From: an uncultured Porphyromonadaceae bacterium
GTDB taxonomy: Bacteria; Bacteroidota; Bacteroidia; Bacteroidales; Muribaculaceae
NCBI GenBank assembly: GCA_937921035.1
Contig: CALEUL010000003.1
Coordinates: 1-32,755 of the forward strand
Length of the DNA stretch: 32,755 nucleotides
Direction of reading: 5' to 3'
Shown here in pieces: positions 22,085-29,957 of this stretch. Each line of letters starts with the position of its first letter. Position 1 is the stretch's first letter. The position numbers and the translations under genes were made by a program. Below the pieces are notes generated by a model. That model ran no database searches. It was not told where the DNA came from and was given only the letters and a program-made list of their open reading frames with translations.

Positions 22085-24151
22085 ATGAAACGTCGCGACA
22101 ACAATTTTGCCGACATGCGGATGCTGCTGTGGGGCGTTTTCGCCCTACTGATGGCTGCGTGCGCGAGCATCGGCCGTCCCGAGGGCGGCGAGCGCGACGA
22201 GTTACCTCCGAAGTTTGTCCGTTCCGACCCGGCTCCGGGCGCACTGAACATGAATGCCGACCGTATGTCGGTGATTTTCGATGAAAACATACAGCTGGAG
22301 GACGCCTTCAACAAAGTGGTCGTTTCGCCGGCACAGAAAACACCTCCGACGGTATCTGCCAACGGGCGCCGCCTCAGCGTGCAGTTCCGCGATACTCTGC
22401 GCCAGAACACCACATACACCGTGGACTTCGCCGACGCCATAAAGGACCTCAACGAAGGCAATATACTGGACGGCTTCGCCCTCGATTTCTCTACCGGCCC
22501 GAGCATAGATACCCTGCGAATATCGGGCATAGTGCTTCAGGCTGAAAATCTCGAACCCGCACAGGGTATGCTTGTGGGCGTATATTCCAACCTGTCGGAC
22601 ACGGCGATAACCACATTGCCTCTCGACCGTATCGCCCGCACCAACCAGTACGGCCAGTTCACAATCCGCAACCTTCCCGAAGGCACATACCGCATATTCG
22701 CTATCAATGACATCAACCGCGACTACCACTGGGACCGCTCGGAGGACATTGCCTTCTACGACGAGCTAATCATACCCACTACCGAGTCTATCGAAGTTAC
22801 CGATACATTGTATGCCGTCAGCGGAGCTGACTCGCTCAGCACTCGCCAGGGCATACGATATCTTCCCAACGATATTCTGCTCACCTGGTTCAACGAGGGG
22901 TACAAGGCGCATTATCTCTCCAACTACGCGCGCCCCGAACGGCGAAAAATAACTCTCGGCTTCGGTGCCCCGCTGGACTCGCTGCCGCAGGTACGTATAG
23001 TGGACGGCGCTCCCGGTACCGGCCGCGACATCGGCGAATGGGCCTTGGTGCAGCCCAACGAGACGCTCGACTCGCTTATCTACTGGATAAAGGACCCTGA
23101 GGTGGTGGCTGCCGACTCGCTGCGCCTGGATGTACGCTATCAGAAAAACGATAGCCTCGACCGCCTTGTATGGACCACCGATACCTTGCGCTTTTTCTAC
23201 CGAGAACCCAAAGTAAAGAAGAAAAAGAAGAAGGACGACGAAGTGGAAACTCCGCGTTTCACTGTGGACAGCATCACCGGCGACACAACCTTCCTGCCGC
23301 CGCCCGACCTTGAATATCTGTCTTTCTCCGCCAAATCCGGTTCCACACAGGAGCTGGGACAGCCGCTGTCTATCGAGGTGGGTGTTCCTTTGGAACGCAT
23401 CGATACAGCCGGCATTCATCTTTCTATGATGGTGGATTCGGTATGGACACCGCAGAGATTCACAATGCGGCCCGACTCGCTCAACAGTCTTCAGGGCCTC
23501 CTGTTTGATACAGCCTGGAAACCAGGCGAGAAATATCAGTTCACCGTAGACACCCTCGCCGCCACAAGTATCTACGGCACATGGAACAAGCCTTACAAAC
23601 ACGAGTTTACCTTAAAGAAAACCGAGGACTATTCCAACCTGAAGGTTAAGCTCCCCGGACTTGATTCCCTGCAGGCGGTGGTAGAGCTGATGAGCACTTC
23701 CGACGCGCCGGTCATGAAGGCCATAAAACCTGTCGGCGCCGACGTGGCCGAACTAAAGCTTATAACCCCTGGCAAGTATTATCTGCGCCTGTATATCGAC
23801 GGCAATCTCAACGGCAAATGGGATACCGGCAACCTTGCCGATTCCATTCAGCCCGAGGAAGTATTCTATTTTGCCAAGCGGCTCGACCTAAAGAAAAACT
23901 GGGACATAGAGCAGACATGGGATATCTATGAACTGCCTGTCGACGCCCAGAAACCTTATGCCATTAAGAAGAACAAGCCCAAGTTGAAACGCGGCGAGAA
24001 AGCACCGCGCGAGGAAGGCGACGAAGAAGACGAGGACGGCTTCGGCGGCAACCGTTTCGGCGGTTCCGGAAACAATGGCTTCGGAGGCTTCGGCGGTTTC
24101 GGTGGCGGCGGCCTTCAGAAAAATAACGGCGGCAACCTCCGCGTGCAGTAA
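22085..24151 (+). CDS. Ig-like (Big_5) domain lipoprotein, conserved in Bacteroidetes
   Basis: 688 residues. A lipoprotein signal ends in LMAAC (C26); an internal ATG at codon 11 would give a more standard signal length and is an alternative start. The mature protein starts SIGRPEGGERDELPPKFVRSDP, followed by an Ig-like Big_5 domain (about 42-137: PAPGALNMNADRMSVIFDENIQL). It continues with FN3/transthyretin-like strands (RNLPEGTYRIFAINDINRDYHWD around 200-220), a KKKKKKDDE stretch near 380 and a glycine-rich tail (GFGGNRFGGSGNNGFGGFGG). Such proteins are common single-copy envelope lipoproteins in Bacteroidetes, but their role is not established. Tight linkage to the polyprenyl synthase suggests cotranscription. 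Confidence 0.85.
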   Translation: MKRRDNNFADMRMLLWGVFALLMAACASIGRPEGGERDELPPKFVRSDPAPGALNMNADRMSVIFDENIQLEDAFNKVVVSPAQKTPPTVSANGRRLSVQFRDTLRQNTTYTVDFADAIKDLNEGNILDGFALDFSTGPSIDTLRISGIVLQAENLEPAQGMLVGVYSNLSDTAITTLPLDRIARTNQYGQFTIRNLPEGTYRIFAINDINRDYHWDRSEDIAFYDELIIPTTESIEVTDTLYAVSGADSLSTRQGIRYLPNDILLTWFNEGYKAHYLSNYARPERRKITLGFGAPLDSLPQVRIVDGAPGTGRDIGEWALVQPNETLDSLIYWIKDPEVVAADSLRLDVRYQKNDSLDRLVWTTDTLRFFYREPKVKKKKKKDDEVETPRFTVDSITGDTTFLPPPDLEYLSFSAKSGSTQELGQPLSIEVGVPLERIDTAGIHLSMMVDSVWTPQRFTMRPDSLNSLQGLLFDTAWKPGEKYQFTVDTLAATSIYGTWNKPYKHEFTLKKTEDYSNLKVKLPGLDSLQAVVELMSTSDAPVMKAIKPVGADVAELKLITPGKYYLRLYIDGNLNGKWDTGNLADSIQPEEVFYFAKRLDLKKNWDIEQTWDIYELPVDAQKPYAIKKNKPKLKRGEKAPREEGDEEDEDGFGGNRFGGSGNNGFGGFGGFGGGGLQKNNGGNLRVQ

Positions 24152-24198
24152 GAGCCGAGTCGCACTTTTTCTATCGTATTACATTTTATAATATAAAC

Positions 24199-24236
24199 AC
24201 CACCGCAGCGGCGCTTCACAGTGCCGCTGCGGTGGT
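24199..24236 (+). terminator. Strong terminator-like hairpin after the Ig-like lipoprotein
   Basis: A perfect 14-bp stem (ACCACCGCAGCGGC with GCCGCTGCGGTGGT) closes on a 10-base loop, 48 bases past the stop. It is not followed by a T-tract. It most likely ends the 21101-24151 transcript. The remaining bases to 24403 hold only promoter-like elements. Confidence 0.7.
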
Positions 24237-24327
24237 ATAAACCAATCATTATCACATTCCTTGCAATGGAAAAAGTAATTTTGCTATGTATTATTCAAAC
24301 GCCAGCCCGCAAATAAAGTTCACGGCC

Positions 24328-24374
24328 CTGTTATTTTTTTGCCACCGGGTTGCACGAAATAACAGTTACTTTTG
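24328..24374 (+). promoter_or_regulatory. Putative promoter and inverted-repeat operator of the metal-efflux cluster
   Basis: TACTTTTG (24367-24374) fits TAnnTTTG and ends 29 bases before the ATG. No TTTG is well placed at -33 (the nearest is 25 bases upstream). A perfect 9-bp inverted repeat, CTGTTATTT (24328-24336) with AAATAACAG (24357-24365) and 20 bases between, abuts the -7 box and spans the -33 position. This is a suitable place for a metal-responsive regulator to bind (inference). A second TAATTTTG at 24276-24283 lacks a partner element. Confidence 0.5.
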
Positions 24375-24403
24375 CAACGTTATGAATTAAAAGGGTTAAA
24401 ATA

Positions 24404-25639
24404 ATGGATTTATCTAAACTTATATACTCCTTCCTGGGTATCATGAACCAGATGTCGCCCTACATTCTGCTGGGCTTCATCATTGCCGGTATGCTTCACG
24501 TATTTGTAAAGACATCGGCCATGAGCAGGCACCTCTCCGGTCCGGGATGGAAACCAGTGGTGAAGGCCGCTCTGTTCGGCATACCTCTGCCGCTGTGCTC
24601 GTGCGGAGTGCTTCCGACGGCAGTGTCGCTGCGCCGCCAGGGCGCTTCCAAAGGTGCAACTACATCGTTTCTTATCGCCACGCCGCAGACTGGTGTGGAT
24701 TCCATCGCGGCGACGTATTCGCTGCTGGGGTTGCCATTCGCCATCGTGAGGCCACTTGCTGCGTTGGTGGGCTCTTTCTTCGGCGGTATGGCCGTGAGCA
24801 GGTACGGCGACGAGTGTGCGCCCGACGGCCGGCTCCACGCCGCTGCCGATGAAAAAATGCCGGCAAGTTTCTTTGGCAAACTTGTGGAATCTGTACGCTA
24901 CGGCCTTGTTGACATGGTTGCCAGCGTTGGCAAGTGGCTTGTGATAGGTCTGGTGGTGGCAGCATTGATTACGGTGTTCGTCCCCGACAGCCTTTTCTTA
25001 GGCCTGAGCCGCTATCCCCTCCTTGCCATGCTTGCCGTGCTTGTGGTGGCCATACCGATGTATATATGCGCCACAGGTTCTATTCCCGTGGCTCTGTCGC
25101 TGATGCTCAAAGGTCTTTCGCCCGGCATTGCCTTTGTGATGCTGATGGCCGGACCGGCAGCGAACTTCGCATCGCTGATAATCTTGGGCCGTACCTATGG
25201 CAGACGCGCCACGGCGATATATGTTGCCTCGGTTGCCGTTACGGCGATAGCTTTCGGCCTTGCAATCGACCTGCTGATGCCGCGAAGCTGGTTTATGCCG
25301 CCAATGAGCGAGCTGTGCACCGATGCCTGCCACACCTCGTTCGGCTGGTTCAGCACATCGTGCAGCGCCCTGCTTGCCGCATTGCTGATATATGCCTGGA
25401 TACGCGAAAAATTTATCAAGAAAACTATAAATACTCAAGCAATGACAAAAACTTATAAAATTGAAGGTATGGCCTGCCCTCACTGCAAGGCCACTGTAGA
25501 AAAGAGCCTCGGCGCTCTCGAAGGTGTTGAAAGTGTACAGGTAGACCTCGCCGGCGGCACTGCCACCGTGGAAGGCAACGTAAGCGACAACGCCGTGGCC
25601 GACGCCGTACGCGCCGCCGGGTTTGATTTTGTCGGATGA
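24404..25639 (+). CDS. Permease of the SO_0444 Cu/Zn efflux family with fused C-terminal HMA domain
   Basis: 411 residues. The first 340 form a permease (PF03773 type) with about eight membrane segments. The N-terminal half has IPLPLCSCGVLPTAVSLRRQG (cysteines 65 and 67) and FLIATPQTGVDS; the second half repeats the theme with YICATGSIPVALSLMLKGLSPG and MAGPAANFAS. Residues 347-411 form a heavy-metal-associated domain with metal-binding MACPHC and the usual AVADAVRAAGF end. It probably exports a soft or transition metal ion from the cytoplasm; the ion is not certain. The ATG at codon 347 (25442), preceded by an A-rich stretch, could start a free 65-residue chaperone. It is followed by the RND efflux genes. 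Confidence 0.87.
   Translation: MDLSKLIYSFLGIMNQMSPYILLGFIIAGMLHVFVKTSAMSRHLSGPGWKPVVKAALFGIPLPLCSCGVLPTAVSLRRQGASKGATTSFLIATPQTGVDSIAATYSLLGLPFAIVRPLAALVGSFFGGMAVSRYGDECAPDGRLHAAADEKMPASFFGKLVESVRYGLVDMVASVGKWLVIGLVVAALITVFVPDSLFLGLSRYPLLAMLAVLVVAIPMYICATGSIPVALSLMLKGLSPGIAFVMLMAGPAANFASLIILGRTYGRRATAIYVASVAVTAIAFGLAIDLLMPRSWFMPPMSELCTDACHTSFGWFSTSCSALLAALLIYAWIREKFIKKTINTQAMTKTYKIEGMACPHCKATVEKSLGALEGVESVQVDLAGGTATVEGNVSDNAVADAVRAAGFDFVG
25442..25639 (+). CDS. Possible internally initiated HMA metallochaperone (same frame as the permease)
   Basis: The in-frame ATG at 25442 starts precisely at the HMA domain (MTKTYKIEGMACPHC), giving 65 residues, the typical size of CopZ-like chaperones. 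The upstream sequence is A-rich (gaaaactataaatactcaagca), resembling Bacteroidetes translation starts, and breaks sharply from the GC-rich permease codons. It may be a secondary product of the permease gene; this is an inference from sequence only. Confidence 0.35.
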   Translation: MTKTYKIEGMACPHCKATVEKSLGALEGVESVQVDLAGGTATVEGNVSDNAVADAVRAAGFDFVG

Positions 25640-25648
25640 AATCTTTCC

Positions 25649-25679
25649 TTTGATAAAAGGACGGAAAATGTTAATTTTG
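25649..25679 (+). promoter_or_regulatory. Internal Bacteroidetes-type promoter before the RND efflux genes
   Basis: TTTG (25649-25652), a 19-bp spacer and TAATTTTG (25672-25679) match the consensus exactly. Transcription would start near 25686, nine bases before the adaptor ATG at 25695. This also rules out the longer in-frame start at 25623 for mRNA from this promoter. Confidence 0.75.
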
Positions 25680-25694
25680 CAAAAACAGACAACG

Positions 25695-26858
25695 ATGCAA
25701 AAGTATATCATAGGTATTGTGGCGGTACTGGCGATGTGTTCGTGCGGCCACAGCGGCGACGGACATAACCATGAGGAACACGCGTCCGAGGTCGCCGACG
25801 AGCATGCCGGTCATAATCACGGCCACGAAGGGCATGCGCACGCCGGAGGCGAGATTATTCTTGAACCTGAGACAGCCGAGCGCTTCGGTGTGTGTGTGGA
25901 TACTGTCGCCGCCGGCGATTTCACCACAACGCTGCGGGCCTCGGGCACCGTTATGGCTTCCGGCGAATCAGATGCCGTTGTATCGGCACCCACAGCCGGA
26001 ATCGTTCATTTTGCCGCAGGCATGAATCCCGGTAAAGATGTGGGCCGCGGTACAGTGGTTGCGACTATCGATGCCCGCAACATTACCGGCGGCGATGCCA
26101 ACGCTGTCGCCAAGGTTGCCCTCGAAGCCGCGAAAACCGAATACGAGCGCATCGAAAGTCTGTATGAAAAGCAGAGGGCTACCGTGGGCGAGCGTAACGC
26201 AGCTCTTGAAAGCTACCTCGCCGCGCAGGCCGCATATAGCCCTGCCGCATCGTCGGGCCGCGCCACATCGCCCATCGCCGGCACCGTAACAGCCCTTGCC
26301 GTCCGCGAGGGTCAGTATGTCGGCGCCGGCGACATCATCGCCAATGTCGCTGCCAAAGGCGACCTTACCCTGCGTATCGACATCCCTCAGAAATACTATT
26401 TTTCCGCGGCGAGCTTCGGCGACGCTGTGATAGAGCTGTCCTATCTTCCCGCACCCGTATCGGTGAGAGAGTTGGGGGGCAAGCGTCTGGGTACAGCACC
26501 TATGCCGCAGGGAGGAGCGTCGGCCTACGTCCCCGTGTATTTCTCCGTTCCACGCGGCAGCGGTATAATACCCGGAAGTATATTCTCCGCATATCTTATC
26601 GGTTCGCCCCGCCAGGGCGTGATAACGCTGCCTGTCGGCGCTTTCTCCGAACAGCAGGGACAGTACTTTGTATATGAACAGCTCGATGCCGAAGGCTATG
26701 CCAAGATACCCGTTACTGTCGGCGCCACCGACGGCCGGCGTATGGAAGTGATATCAGGCGTACATCCCGGCATGGCTGTCGTAGTTGAGGGCGCTACAAC
26801 CGTCCGTCTTGCCGAAAGCAGCGGCAACATTCCCGAAGGTCATTCCCACAACCATTAA
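25695..26858 (+). CDS. RND efflux periplasmic adaptor (CusB/CzcB family), His-rich N-terminus
   Basis: 387 residues. A lipoprotein-type signal (IIGIVAVLAMCSC, C17 or C15) is followed by a histidine-rich stretch (about 19-50: HNHEEH, HAGHNHGHEGHAH), and the protein ends in GHSHNH. The membrane-fusion domains follow: a first barrel-sandwich half (GTVMASGESDAVVSAPTAGIV), a short helical hairpin around 140-180 (KTEYERIESLYEKQRAT), the second half (SPIAGTVTALAVREGQYVGAGD), then beta-barrel and membrane-proximal parts. It links the inner-membrane pump to the outer-membrane channel and may collect periplasmic metal through the histidines. The start at 25695 is set by the signal peptide and the promoter just upstream. 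Confidence 0.9.
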   Translation: MQKYIIGIVAVLAMCSCGHSGDGHNHEEHASEVADEHAGHNHGHEGHAHAGGEIILEPETAERFGVCVDTVAAGDFTTTLRASGTVMASGESDAVVSAPTAGIVHFAAGMNPGKDVGRGTVVATIDARNITGGDANAVAKVALEAAKTEYERIESLYEKQRATVGERNAALESYLAAQAAYSPAASSGRATSPIAGTVTALAVREGQYVGAGDIIANVAAKGDLTLRIDIPQKYYFSAASFGDAVIELSYLPAPVSVRELGGKRLGTAPMPQGGASAYVPVYFSVPRGSGIIPGSIFSAYLIGSPRQGVITLPVGAFSEQQGQYFVYEQLDAEGYAKIPVTVGATDGRRMEVISGVHPGMAVVVEGATTVRLAESSGNIPEGHSHNH

Positions 26859-26870
26859 TCCGCCGTTACG

Positions 26871-29800
26871 ATGCTGAACAAGATTATCGAACTGTCGCTC
26901 CGTAACCGCCTGACGGTGCTGATTGCCACGGCGCTGGTGCTTATCTTCGGTGTGCTCACCCTCACGCGTATGGAGGTGGATATCTTCCCCGATCTCAATG
27001 CCCCGACTGTGGTTGTCATGACCGAGGCCCCCGGCCTGGCGCCCGAGGAAGTGGAGAAGGTGGTTACATATCCCATAGAAACCGCCGTGAACGGCGCTAC
27101 GGGTGTCCGGCGAATGCGCTCCACATCTACCACGGGTTTCTCGGTGGTGTGGGTGGAATTTGACTGGAACACCAATATCTATACCGACCGCCAGATTGTT
27201 GCCGAGCGCCTCGACGCCGCTTCGGAGAACCTTCCCGCAGGCGTGGCCAAACCCGTAATGGGTCCCCAGTCGTCTATCCTCGGCGAGGTGTTCATCATCG
27301 GCCTCACCGCCGACAGCACTTCCATGCTCGAGCTGCGCCGCATAGCCGAAAAGACAATACGTCCGCGTCTGCTCGCCCTCGGAGGTGTCTCCAGTGTATC
27401 GGTTATCGGCGGCGACGCCCCCGAATATCAGATAAAGATTAACCCCGATCTTATGAGGCTGCACAATGTTAGCCTCAACGAGGTAATGGACGCTGCCGAA
27501 GGCATGAACAGCAATGCCGGCGGCGGAGTGCTGTATCAGTACGGCAACGAATATATAGTGAAGGCCGAACTAAACACCGGCGACGTGGATAAACTCGGCC
27601 AGGCTGTTGTACGCTCCGACGAAAACGGCATTATAACACTCGCCGACGTAGCCACAGTAGAGCAGGGCGCACGCCTGCCTCGCCTCGGCGTGGCTTCTGT
27701 CAAGGCCAAACCGGCGGTGATAATAACCGTTACCAAACAGCCTGCCAAAGGCACCGTGCAGCTTACCGAGAATATAGACCGCGAACTGGCTTCGCTGCAA
27801 AAATCGCTGCCGGCCGATGTAAAAGTAGACACCGATATCTTCCGCCAGAGCGATTTTATCGAGAATTCCATCGGTAATTTGCAGAGATCTCTGCTCGAGG
27901 GCGCCCTGTTCGTGATAATAGTGCTGTTCTTCTTCCTGATGAACCTGCGCACGACACTTATCTCCATTGTGGCCCTGCCGGTGTCCATAATCGTTACTGT
28001 GCTGCTGCTTAATGCGCTGGGGATAACGATAAACACCATGAGTCTCGGCGGTATAGCCATTGCCATCGGTTGCCTTGTGGACGATGCCATCGTGGATGTG
28101 GAGAATGTGTACAAACGCCTGCGGCAGAATGCCGCGCTGCCGCCGCAGGACAGGGCGGCGACCGTAGATGTGGTATTCCACGCCTCGGCGGAGGTGCGTA
28201 TGCCTATATTCAATTCCACGCTAATCATAGCCGCCTCGTTCCTTCCTCTTTTCTTCCTTACGGGTATGGAGGGCCGAATGCTTGTGCCGCTCGGCATTGC
28301 GTTCCTGATCGCACTTGCGGCATCTACAATCGTTGCCCTTACACTCACGCCTGTGTTGTGCAGCTTCCTGCTCGGCAGCCGCAAGGCTATGGCAGTGCTG
28401 GACCGCGAGCCTAAGACCACACGCGTTCTCCGAAAAGCATACGTGCGTTCTCTCGATTATATGCTCAGCCACAAAAAAGGACTGCTCAGCACCGTGGGCG
28501 TGCTGTTTGTGGCGGCGCTGATAGTATTTTTCACCCTTGGCCGTGGCTTCCTGCCGGGCTTCAATGAAGGTTCGTTCACAATAAACGTGTCTACGCTTCC
28601 CGGCATCTCGCTTGAGGAAAGCGACCGCATAGGCCGCGAGGCCGAGAAAATAATAATGGAGACGCCCGAGGTGAGGACTGTGGCCCGCAAGACGGGTCGT
28701 GCCGAACTCGACGAGCACTCTTTGGGTGTGAACGTGTCGGAAATAGAGGCACCCTATACCCTCACCGACCGCAGCCGCGCCGAAGTAACGGCCGACTTGC
28801 GCAAGCGCCTAAAAGCCATCCCCGGTGCCGTGGTTGAAATCGGTCAGCCAATATCACACCGTATCGACGCCATGCTCTCCGGATCGCAGTCGCAGATTGC
28901 CATAAAGATTTTCGGCAACGACCTCAACCGACTGTTCTCCATAGGGCGTAAGGTAAAGGAAATCGTTAGTGAGGTGGAAGGCACAGTAGACGTGAACATG
29001 GAACAGCAGACCGAGCGTCCGCTGCTGCTTATCCGTCCGCGCCGCGACGTGCTCGCGCGCTACGGAATACGTCTTGGCGATTTCAGCAAAGCCGTTGGGA
29101 CGGCACTCGGCGGTACCGTGGTAGGCGAGGTATATGACGACGGCTTCGCCTACGACATCGCCGTGATTCTCGACGAGGCTCACCGCTCGTCTATCGCCGA
29201 TGTTGGTGCGCTCACGCTCGATTCGCCATCAGGCAAAGTGCCTCTTGAAGAACTTGCGGAAATAACTTCCACTACCGGCCCGAACACCATCAACCGCGAG
29301 AACGTGGAGCGCCGTCTTTTGGTGTCGGCGAATATTTCCGGGCGCGACCTGCGCGGCACCGTCGACGAGATACGCGAGCGCGTTGCCGAAGAAATCGACT
29401 TTCCGGAAGGCTACTATGTGGCCTACGGCGGCCAGTTCGAGAACGAGGAAGCTGCGTCGCGCACGCTGTTATGGGCCTCGGCGGGCGCTATCCTGCTTAT
29501 TTTCATGCTGCTGTATTATGAATTCAAGAACGCCAGCGAATCGCTGATAATTCTGATAAACATGCCGCTGGCGCTGATTGGCGGAGTGCTGATACTCTTT
29601 GTATGCGGCGACGAAATCAATATCCCTGCCATTATCGGCTTTATATCACTGATGGGCATAAGCACACGCAACGGCATGCTGCTTATGAGCCGCTACAACG
29701 CCTTGGAGAGCGAAGGCCTGTCGCTGCACGAAAGGATAGTTTCCGGTTCTTCGGACCGCTTGCTGCCTATCGTCATGACGGCCCTCACGTCGGCGCTCGC

Positions 29801-29957
29801 CCTTGTGCCGCTGGCGCTTAACGGCGATGCTCCGGGCAACGAGATACAGTCGCCTATGGCTCTGGTTATCTTGGGTGGTCTTCTCAGCTCAACGGTGCTG
29901 AATATCTACGTGGTGCCGTCGTTATATCAACTCCTTAAAATACGTTCGAAGGAATGA
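26871..29957 (+). CDS. Heavy-metal RND efflux pump (CzcA/CusA family, HME-RND)
   Basis: 1028 residues, the inner-membrane proton-driven transporter of a tripartite efflux system. It has 12 membrane segments and two large periplasmic loops; RMEVDIFPDLNAPTV and EAPGLAPEEVEKVVTYPIE near the start are family hallmarks. The TM4 proton-relay motif reads IGCLVDDAIVDVEN (399-412), unlike the CusA form IGAMVDAAIVMIEN. At places equivalent to the CusA methionine triad (M573, M623, M672) I read N572, V622 and A667 by hand alignment. Cu(I)/Ag(I) export of the Cus type is therefore doubtful; divalent Zn, Co, Ni or Cd is likelier (inference). It starts 12 bases after the adaptor and overlaps the TolC-like start by four bases. 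Confidence 0.93.
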   Translation: MLNKIIELSLRNRLTVLIATALVLIFGVLTLTRMEVDIFPDLNAPTVVVMTEAPGLAPEEVEKVVTYPIETAVNGATGVRRMRSTSTTGFSVVWVEFDWNTNIYTDRQIVAERLDAASENLPAGVAKPVMGPQSSILGEVFIIGLTADSTSMLELRRIAEKTIRPRLLALGGVSSVSVIGGDAPEYQIKINPDLMRLHNVSLNEVMDAAEGMNSNAGGGVLYQYGNEYIVKAELNTGDVDKLGQAVVRSDENGIITLADVATVEQGARLPRLGVASVKAKPAVIITVTKQPAKGTVQLTENIDRELASLQKSLPADVKVDTDIFRQSDFIENSIGNLQRSLLEGALFVIIVLFFFLMNLRTTLISIVALPVSIIVTVLLLNALGITINTMSLGGIAIAIGCLVDDAIVDVENVYKRLRQNAALPPQDRAATVDVVFHASAEVRMPIFNSTLIIAASFLPLFFLTGMEGRMLVPLGIAFLIALAASTIVALTLTPVLCSFLLGSRKAMAVLDREPKTTRVLRKAYVRSLDYMLSHKKGLLSTVGVLFVAALIVFFTLGRGFLPGFNEGSFTINVSTLPGISLEESDRIGREAEKIIMETPEVRTVARKTGRAELDEHSLGVNVSEIEAPYTLTDRSRAEVTADLRKRLKAIPGAVVEIGQPISHRIDAMLSGSQSQIAIKIFGNDLNRLFSIGRKVKEIVSEVEGTVDVNMEQQTERPLLLIRPRRDVLARYGIRLGDFSKAVGTALGGTVVGEVYDDGFAYDIAVILDEAHRSSIADVGALTLDSPSGKVPLEELAEITSTTGPNTINRENVERRLLVSANISGRDLRGTVDEIRERVAEEIDFPEGYYVAYGGQFENEEAASRTLLWASAGAILLIFMLLYYEFKNASESLIILINMPLALIGGVLILFVCGDEINIPAIIGFISLMGISTRNGMLLMSRYNALESEGLSLHERIVSGSSDRLLPIVMTALTSALALVPLALNGDAPGNEIQSPMALVILGGLLSSTVLNIYVVPSLYQLLKIRSKE

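Noticed and set aside
25623..25694. Upstream in-frame extension of the efflux adaptor
   Set aside because: It would precede the lipoprotein signal peptide and lies within the promoter at 25649-25679.
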